A stretch of DNA of 6,173 bases, taken from NCBI GenBank assembly GCA_007136145.1, contig SLHN01000257.1, positions 1 to 6,173 of the forward strand, written 5' to 3'. The notes under the pieces were generated by a model that saw nothing but the letters and a program-made list of their open reading frames with translations, was not told the origin of the DNA and did not search any database. The stretch comes from Thioalkalivibrio sp. (GTDB lineage: Bacteria > Pseudomonadota > Gammaproteobacteria > Ectothiorhodospirales > Ectothiorhodospiraceae). Made by a program: the position numbers and the translations under genes. Below, in pieces: positions 1 to 6,173 of this stretch (position 1 is the stretch's first letter; each line of letters begins with the position of its first letter).

Positions 1-3030
<3,030 letters not shown>

Positions 3031-3037
3031 CGTTGAA

Positions 3038-3041
3038 CCTC
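3038..3041 (-). promoter_or_regulatory. Ribosome binding site of gltB
   Basis: On the minus strand GAGG stands 7 nt before the ATG at 3030. It supports this start over the internal Met12 (codon 2997-2995), which would leave only about ten residues before the catalytic cysteine. Confidence 0.75.
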
Positions 3042-3173
3042 GTTGGTACCTGGTTGATACGGGACGAACCGGAAGCTGCCGGCCCGGCCGCCGTTGATCC
3101 CGCGTAGCCATTTGCTGATGTGCTGGCCCGATTTACCGGCGCTTCGCTTACGAACCTGCGAGCTTATTCAAGA

Positions 3174-3189
3174 GGCAGCAATCGTGCCA
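3174..3189 (-). promoter_or_regulatory. Candidate sigma54 (-24/-12) promoter for gltB
   Basis: The minus strand reads TGGCACGATTGCTGCC. Against the sigma54 consensus TGGCACGRNNNTTGCW, the whole -24 block (TGGCACG plus purine) matches. The -12 block reads CTGCC, keeping the essential GC at the right distance from the GG (10 bp between the two dinucleotides). The start of transcription would fall near 3163, giving a leader of about 130 nt before the gltB ATG. Sigma54 control suits a nitrogen-assimilation gene. The imperfect -12 block and lack of any experiment keep confidence moderate. Confidence 0.5.
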
Positions 3190-3238
3190 TTTCTTGGATG
3201 GGCGATGGGGCGAAACCAAGGCCTGCGCACGCCCGCTA

Positions 3239-3255
3239 CGCATCGGTCTGGTGCG
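3239..3255 (-). promoter_or_regulatory. NtrC-like binding site 1 (proximal)
   Basis: The minus strand reads CGCACCAGACCGATGCG. Compared with an NtrC-type dyad TGCACC-N5-GGTGCA it matches 9 of 12 defined positions, and the GCAC-N7-GTGC core matches 7 of 8. It is centred at 3247, about 84 bp upstream of the start predicted for the sigma54-like promoter, a usual distance for an enhancer site. It overlaps the stem at 3241-3267, so the same bases could instead serve an RNA structure. Confidence 0.35.
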
Positions 3256-3270
3256 GGCTGACCAATGACA

Positions 3271-3287
3271 CGCACCGATTTGGACCC
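3271..3287 (-). promoter_or_regulatory. NtrC-like binding site 2 (distal, weaker)
   Basis: The plus strand reads CGCACCGATTTGGACCC, matching TGCACC-N5-GGTGCA at 8 of 12 positions with one good half-site. The centre at 3279 is 32 bp from that of the proximal dyad, close to three helical turns and like the paired NtrC sites of E. coli glnA. Alone it would be unconvincing; the spacing and the sigma54-like promoter downstream are the reasons to list it. Confidence 0.25.
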
Positions 3288-3355
3288 CATCGCCCGACCC
3301 AGTTCGATCGAAAGGCAAGCGAGCGAATGGCAAACGGCTCCGTGGCGAACCCGCA

Positions 3356-3384
3356 AAATTACCCCGCATGCGGTAGCTGGTCAA
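3356..3384 (-). promoter_or_regulatory. Candidate sigma70 promoter upstream of gltB
   Basis: On the minus strand TTGACC (3384-3379, five of six to the -35 consensus) is followed after 17 bp by TAATTT (3361-3356, keeping the important first T, second A and last T of the -10). It sits about 40 bp past the roxA stop. Transcription would start near 3349, giving a leader of about 320 nt that contains the whole 3200-3295 element. The -10 is weak, so this is tentative. Confidence 0.35.
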
Positions 3385-3422
3385 GACACAATCGTTCGCC
3401 GGCAGGCTCCTGGCCTCACTGC

Positions 3423-4565
3423 TCAGACATCCGGCTCGATCCAGCCGTCGGCCAGCAAGTTTTCCAGAATCGGCATCAGGTTCGGAAGTTGCGGGCTCCA
3501 CTCCGTGGGAATGATCATTGGCAGCGTACAGAAATTCTCGGCATCGTCTCTGCTCAGGCCGCGGGCGAAGATGGAATGACCGGCAAGAAAGATCATTTTG
3601 CCATCGTCTTTTTCGCTCCAGAACCGGCGTAGCACCGGATCGAACCGATAGGGTAGATCCGCGTCCACGTGGGTCGCGGCATCGTCCGGTGCGTTTTCCC
3701 GGTCCGACGGTTGGGTCAGAAATTCGCCAAGGAATCGGTTGAGTTCGCCTTTGTCCGTCCCGAGCCGGCTCAGTAGCCCTTCTCGCAACGCCGCGAGATC
3801 CTCGCTGCACAGTTCATGCGCGCTTGCCACCGGGCTGCGGCCTGAGTCGGCAAAGAGTTCGGGGCCGGTTACCGCGAGGCGGCTTTCCAGCAGGCCGGCG
3901 AGCAGGTCCCGCCAGGCTGGCGCCCGGAAGCCGATCGACCAGGTCATGCAACCGTCACTGAGTGCCATGCCCAGATGCGGGATTCCGGGAGGCAGGTACA
4001 GCATGTCCCCGGGGCGCAGTACCCACTCCGAAGTGGGCTCGAAGCTGCGCAGGATGGCGAGCGGCAGTGCGGGAAGGCAGATCGCCGATTTTGGTGATGG
4101 TTGCTGAATCTGCCAGCGCCGTTGCCCCTGAGCCTGAAACAGAAAGACGTCATAGGCATCGATATGCGGCCCAACCGACCCCTCGCGTGCGGCGTAGGAA
4201 ACCATCAGATCGTCGCGGCGCCAGCGTGGGATGAAGTCGAACCGTTGTAGCCAGTCCGGGCCGTCCTCCCAGTATTGTTCCACCTCGGAAACGAGAAGCG
4301 TCCAGGCGGATTTGGGTAGTTGCCCGAATCGCTCCGGCGCGAAGGGGCCGTATTCTACCTTCCAGTCCCTGCGATCTGGATGGCCGAGAATGAGACGCGA
4401 GCGCACTTCCGGGTCGCAGGCCATGCCTGCCAGTTCATTGGCGGGTATGGGGTTGACGAAGCCGGGTACAGCCCCACGCACCACCAGCGGCCGCCGTTGC
4501 CAGTAGTCGCGCAGAAACTCGGCCGTCGTCAGACCGCCAAGGAGAGTGTCCGCGGATTTCGGCAC
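3423..4565 (-). CDS. roxA: Ribosomal oxygenase, 50S protein L16 arginine 3-hydroxylase (RoxA/YcfD)
   Basis: This 380-residue protein is a JmjC/cupin 2-oxoglutarate- and Fe(II)-dependent oxygenase of the family that hydroxylates an arginine of ribosomal protein L16 in the cytoplasm (E. coli YcfD is about 373 residues). The family N-terminus shows in DYWQRRPLVV (20-29) and DDLMVSYAAREGSVGPHID. The iron ligands are the HxD pair His134/Asp136 and His197 in LPPGIPHLG. Arg149 in GQRRW sits where YcfD has its 2-oxoglutarate-binding arginine. A helical dimerisation region and a winged-helix-like C-terminus follow from about 215. The start is a GTG, 9 bp after the purB stop and in the same frame, so no longer version is possible without reading through that TGA. 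I see no good Shine-Dalgarno, which suggests translational coupling to purB. The exact substrate is inferred from family membership. Confidence 0.93.
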   Translation of the reverse strand: MPKSADTLLGGLTTAEFLRDYWQRRPLVVRGAVPGFVNPIPANELAGMACDPEVRSRLILGHPDRRDWKVEYGPFAPERFGQLPKSAWTLLVSEVEQYWEDGPDWLQRFDFIPRWRRDDLMVSYAAREGSVGPHIDAYDVFLFQAQGQRRWQIQQPSPKSAICLPALPLAILRSFEPTSEWVLRPGDMLYLPPGIPHLGMALSDGCMTWSIGFRAPAWRDLLAGLLESRLAVTGPELFADSGRSPVASAHELCSEDLAALREGLLSRLGTDKGELNRFLGEFLTQPSDRENAPDDAATHVDADLPYRFDPVLRRFWSEKDDGKMIFLAGHSIFARGLSRDDAENFCTLPMIIPTEWSPQLPNLMPILENLLADGWIEPDV

Positions 4566-4574
4566 CGTGCGATT

Positions 4575-5960
4575 TCAGGCTTCGGGCAGTTGGTTGGTCA
4601 GTTCCGACGCGAGGCCGATATACCGCCCTGGCGTCAGTTCGCGGAGACGCACGCGGGCCTCTTCCGGAATATCGAGTTTTTCGATGAACGCCTGCATCCC
4701 CTCGGCGGACACGCGTTGGCCCCGGGTCAACTCCTTCAGTTTCTCGTAGGGAGCCTCGACGCCGTATCTGCGCATTACGGTCTGTACCGCCTCGGCCAGC
4801 ACTTCCCAGTTCGCGTCCAGATCCGCCTGCATGCGCAGGGGATCCGCCTCCAGTTTCCCGAGGCCGCGGATGAACGAGCGATAGGCGATCAGAGACCAGG
4901 CAAAGCCGACACCGATGTTGCGCAACACGGTGGAATCGGTCAGGTCGCGCTGGAATCGCGAGATCGGAAGTTTCCCCGCAAGGTGATCGAGTAGCGCATT
5001 GGCCAGACCGAGATTGCCTTCGGCGTTTTCGAAATCGATCGGGTTGACCTTGTGCGGCATGGTCGAGGACCCGACCTCGCCGGAAACGACCTTCTGCCGG
5101 AAATAGCCGGTGGAGATGTAGCCCCAGATGTCGCGACTGATATCAATCAACACCGTGTTGAAACGCATCAAGGCATGAAACAGTTCCGCAAGATAATCGT
5201 GCGGCTCGATCTGCGTGGTGTACGGGTTTGGCTCCAAACCCAGGCTTTCGATCATGCCCGCCGACAATGCCGGCCAGTCGACCTCCGGGTAAGTGATCAC
5301 ATGGGCATTGAAATTGCCGACCGCTCCGTTGATCTTGCCCAGCACCGCCGCGGTTTCGAGTTGTTCGATCTGCCGGCGCAGGCGCGCGACGACGTTCGCG
5401 AGTTCCTTGCCCAGCGTCGTTGGCGAGGCGGGTTGCCCATGGGTGCGTGCCAGCATCGGCTGCCCGCCAAGACCGCGGGCAAATACCGCGAGCGGGGCAA
5501 TCAGATCCCTCGCCGCGGGAAGCAACACGGTATCGCGCGCATCCTTCACCATCAATGCGTAGGCGAGGTTGTTGATGTCCTCGGAGGTGCAGGCGAAATG
5601 CACGAATTCGATTTGTGCCGAAAGGGCAGGGTGTTCGGTCATGCGTTGCTTGATGAAATACTCGATGGCCTTGACGTCGTGGTTGGTCGTCGCCTCGATG
5701 GCCTTCACCCGCTCGGCGGCGGCCGTGTCGAATTCCGTGGCGATACGGTCGAGAAAAATCTCGGCGTCGGCCGAAAGTGGCGGCACCTCGGTGATCGCGG
5801 ACTCGTTGGCGAGTGCCTTCAACCGGGCGATCTCCACCCGCACCCGGGCCCGCATCAGGGCCTGTTCACTGAAATGCGGGCGCAGGGCCTCGGTGTGGCG
5901 GGCATAACGGCCATCGACCGGACTGACGGCGGTAAGGGGAGACAGCGGCATGGACATCAT
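4575..5960 (-). CDS. purB: Adenylosuccinate lyase
   Basis: Adenylosuccinate lyase acts twice in purine synthesis, splitting SAICAR to AICAR and adenylosuccinate to AMP, and releases fumarate each time. The 461 residues align along their full length with E. coli PurB (456) as I remember it. Visible landmarks are SPVDGRY (13-19), TTNHDVKAIEYF (91-102), HFACTSEDINN (121-131), RTHGQPA (172-178, catalytic His174), GKINGAVGNFNAH (208-220) and the superfamily signature GSSTMPHKVNP (297-307), where Ser298 corresponds to the catalytic serine. ELTRGQRV (410-417) is in the C-terminal part. The N-terminus reads MMSMPLSPLTAV. The E. coli start aligns with the third Met (5951), but AAGG is 5 nt before the first ATG (5960) and 8 nt before the second (5957), so one of those is more likely. 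It heads a probable purB-roxA operon and is divergent from fumC. Confidence 0.97.
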   Translation of the reverse strand: MMSMPLSPLTAVSPVDGRYARHTEALRPHFSEQALMRARVRVEIARLKALANESAITEVPPLSADAEIFLDRIATEFDTAAAERVKAIEATTNHDVKAIEYFIKQRMTEHPALSAQIEFVHFACTSEDINNLAYALMVKDARDTVLLPAARDLIAPLAVFARGLGGQPMLARTHGQPASPTTLGKELANVVARLRRQIEQLETAAVLGKINGAVGNFNAHVITYPEVDWPALSAGMIESLGLEPNPYTTQIEPHDYLAELFHALMRFNTVLIDISRDIWGYISTGYFRQKVVSGEVGSSTMPHKVNPIDFENAEGNLGLANALLDHLAGKLPISRFQRDLTDSTVLRNIGVGFAWSLIAYRSFIRGLGKLEADPLRMQADLDANWEVLAEAVQTVMRRYGVEAPYEKLKELTRGQRVSAEGMQAFIEKLDIPEEARVRLRELTPGRYIGLASELTNQLPEA

Positions 5961-5965
5961 ACGGA

Positions 5966-5969
5966 CCTT
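5966..5969 (-). promoter_or_regulatory. Ribosome binding site of purB
   Basis: AAGG on the minus strand lies 5 nt before the ATG at 5960 and 8 nt before the ATG at 5957. It is 14 nt from the ATG at 5951, too far for that codon to be the main start even though it aligns with the E. coli start. Confidence 0.55.
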
Positions 5970-5985
5970 GGCTTTCGTGTGCGGC

Positions 5986-5994
5986 AGTATAATA
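5986..5994. promoter_or_regulatory. Symmetric -10 element shared by purB and fumC
   Basis: The plus strand has a perfect TATAAT at 5988-5993. The minus strand offers TATTAT (5994-5989) or TATACT (5991-5986), each five of six. The core GTATAATAC (5987-5995) is an odd-centred palindrome, with GTAT and ATAC around one A. Starts would fall near 6000 on the plus strand and near 5982 on the minus strand, leaving leaders of about 23 nt with both ribosome binding sites properly placed. I find no good -35 on either side at 16-18 bp spacing, so the promoter may be weak, activated, or dependent on the -10. Confidence 0.6.
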
Positions 5995-6012
5995 CAGGCT
6001 CAGTCCCCGGCC

Positions 6013-6016
6013 GGAG
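6013..6016 (+). promoter_or_regulatory. Ribosome binding site of fumC
   Basis: GGAG lies 7 nt before the GTG at 6024. It supports that codon over the in-frame ATG at 6060, which would remove the conserved residues just ahead of the SMG motif. Confidence 0.7.
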
Positions 6017-6023
6017 CAGACCC

Positions 6024-6173
6024 GTGACGAAACCCGCACAACGAACCGAGCAGGACAGCATGGGTCCCGTGGAGATCCCCGCCGAAGCCCCCTGGGGCGC
6101 GCAGACCCAACGCGCGATCGACAACTTCCAGATTGCCGGCCGTCCGCTTCCTGTCGCGTTCATCGAGGCGCTG
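6024..6173 (+). CDS. fumC: Class II fumarate hydratase, N-terminal 50 codons only
   Basis: Class II fumarase is an iron-free cytoplasmic homotetramer that interconverts fumarate and malate in the TCA cycle. Fifty codons are visible, about a tenth of a protein usually near 460 residues. They carry the family N-terminal pattern: R-x-E-x-D-S-M-G-P-V-E-I-P-A (7-20), then the hallmark WGAQTQRAIDNFQI (24-37), and LPVAFIEAL at the window edge. The pattern before WGAQTQR fits fumarase better than aspartase, though aspartase shares part of it, and the catalytic regions (SSxMPxKxNP and the His motif) are out of view. The start is GTG with GGAG 7 nt upstream. It diverges from purB, a member of the same superfamily that makes fumarate, across 63 bp with a shared -10 element. 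Confidence 0.88.
   Translation, partial: MTKPAQRTEQDSMGPVEIPAEAPWGAQTQRAIDNFQIAGRPLPVAFIEAL

Larger units (their letters stand above)
3200..3295 (-). ncRNA. Nested inverted-repeat element, possible structured gltB leader RNA
   Basis: A perfect 11-bp inverted repeat, GGGCGATGGGG at 3200-3210 and CCCCATCGCCC at 3285-3295, encloses 74 nt that can pair further. Read as minus-strand RNA, 3283-3280 pairs with 3219-3216, 3276-3275 with 3221-3220, and 3274-3271 with 3227-3224. Bases 3267-3260 pair with 3248-3241 (8 bp, one G-U that would be a C-A mismatch in plus-strand RNA). The loop bases 3258-3253 (GCCCGC) are fully complementary to 3236-3231 (GCGGGC), allowing an H-type pseudoknot. It would be transcribed only from a promoter upstream, such as the one at 3356-3384. 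It fits no riboswitch class I recognise. The rival reading is that these are protein-binding dyads upstream of the sigma54-like promoter. Confidence 0.3.
3031..3422. other. 392-bp roxA-gltB intergenic region, no convincing gene
   Basis: This is the only stretch longer than 300 bp without a gene. Frames that cross it (minus 3148-3810 and 3168-3356, plus 3120-3632) resemble no family I recognise and mostly run on as shadows of roxA. I see no tRNA and no intrinsic terminator (GC hairpin plus T-run) after roxA, so purB-roxA transcripts could read through toward gltB. The region does hold a sigma70-like promoter (3356-3384), a nested inverted repeat (3200-3295), two NtrC-like dyads (3239-3255 and 3271-3287) and a sigma54-like promoter (3174-3189), listed separately. 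The last 130 bp before gltB contain only short dyads, for example five-base arms at 3080-3090. Confidence 0.7.

Noticed and set aside
3080..3090. GC-rich dyad (CGGCC-G-GGCCG) in the gltB leader
   Set aside because: Arms of five bases with a one-base centre cannot form a stable hairpin loop and are expected by chance at this GC content.
3200..3295. Small transposon-like element with 11-bp terminal inverted repeats
   Set aside because: The flanking bases show no target-site duplication, only one copy is present, and the interior is itself paired, which fits RNA structure or protein sites better.
3395..3425. Intrinsic terminator after roxA
   Set aside because: Only a weak short hairpin around CAGGAGCCTG is present, with no T-run behind it on the minus strand.
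3120..3632. 170-codon plus-strand frame covering most of the gap
   Set aside because: It runs antisense into roxA without a recognisable motif, and all strong control signals in the gap point the other way.
3148..3810. 220-codon open frame on the minus strand running from inside roxA into the gap
   Set aside because: More than half lies in another frame over the 3' end of roxA, and the Arg/Pro/Ser-rich translation looks random.
4320..4994. 224-codon plus-strand frame across the roxA-purB junction
   Set aside because: Antisense shadow of two well-conserved genes.
6060..6062. ATG as an alternative fumC start
   Set aside because: It falls inside the conserved DSMG motif and has no ribosome binding site at a proper distance, whereas the GTG at 6024 does.

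Overview
The window looks like ordinary chromosomal core metabolism from a GC-rich proteobacterium, most likely a gammaproteobacterium. The grounds are a RoxA/YcfD-type ribosomal oxygenase directly behind a purB of the E. coli type (the two genes also lie close together in E. coli), GC-rich codon use with long antisense shadow frames, and a bacterial NADPH-type glutamate synthase. I cannot name a genus. There is no sign of mobile elements, CRISPR arrays, rRNA or tRNA genes.

Layout, left to right. Bases 1-3030 (minus) are the first 1010 codons of gltB, the glutamate synthase large subunit; its C-terminal third lies beyond the left edge. Bases 3031-3422 are a 392-bp gap with no convincing gene but rich in candidate control signals: a sigma70-like promoter just after roxA, a nested inverted-repeat element (3200-3295), two NtrC-like dyads 32 bp apart, and a close match to a sigma54 -24/-12 promoter, all pointing toward gltB. 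Bases 3423-4565 (minus) are roxA (ycfD), a 2-oxoglutarate/Fe(II) ribosomal protein hydroxylase. Bases 4575-5960 (minus) are purB, adenylosuccinate lyase, 9 bp upstream of roxA and in the same frame. A 63-bp divergent gap (5961-6023) holds a symmetric -10 element that can be read on both strands. From 6024 (plus) the first 50 codons of a class II fumarase (fumC) run off the right edge.

How the genes fit together. PurB releases fumarate in two steps of purine synthesis, and FumC hydrates fumarate to malate. The two enzymes belong to the same superfamily and are transcribed head to head from one small region. GltB consumes glutamine and 2-oxoglutarate to make glutamate, so sigma54/NtrC-type nitrogen control of its promoter would make sense. 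RoxA also uses 2-oxoglutarate, but its role is ribosome modification and its place here is probably an old linkage with purB.

The genes themselves belong to known families. The parts that deserve a second look are the gltB upstream region and the purB-fumC shared promoter. No wholly new system is evident.
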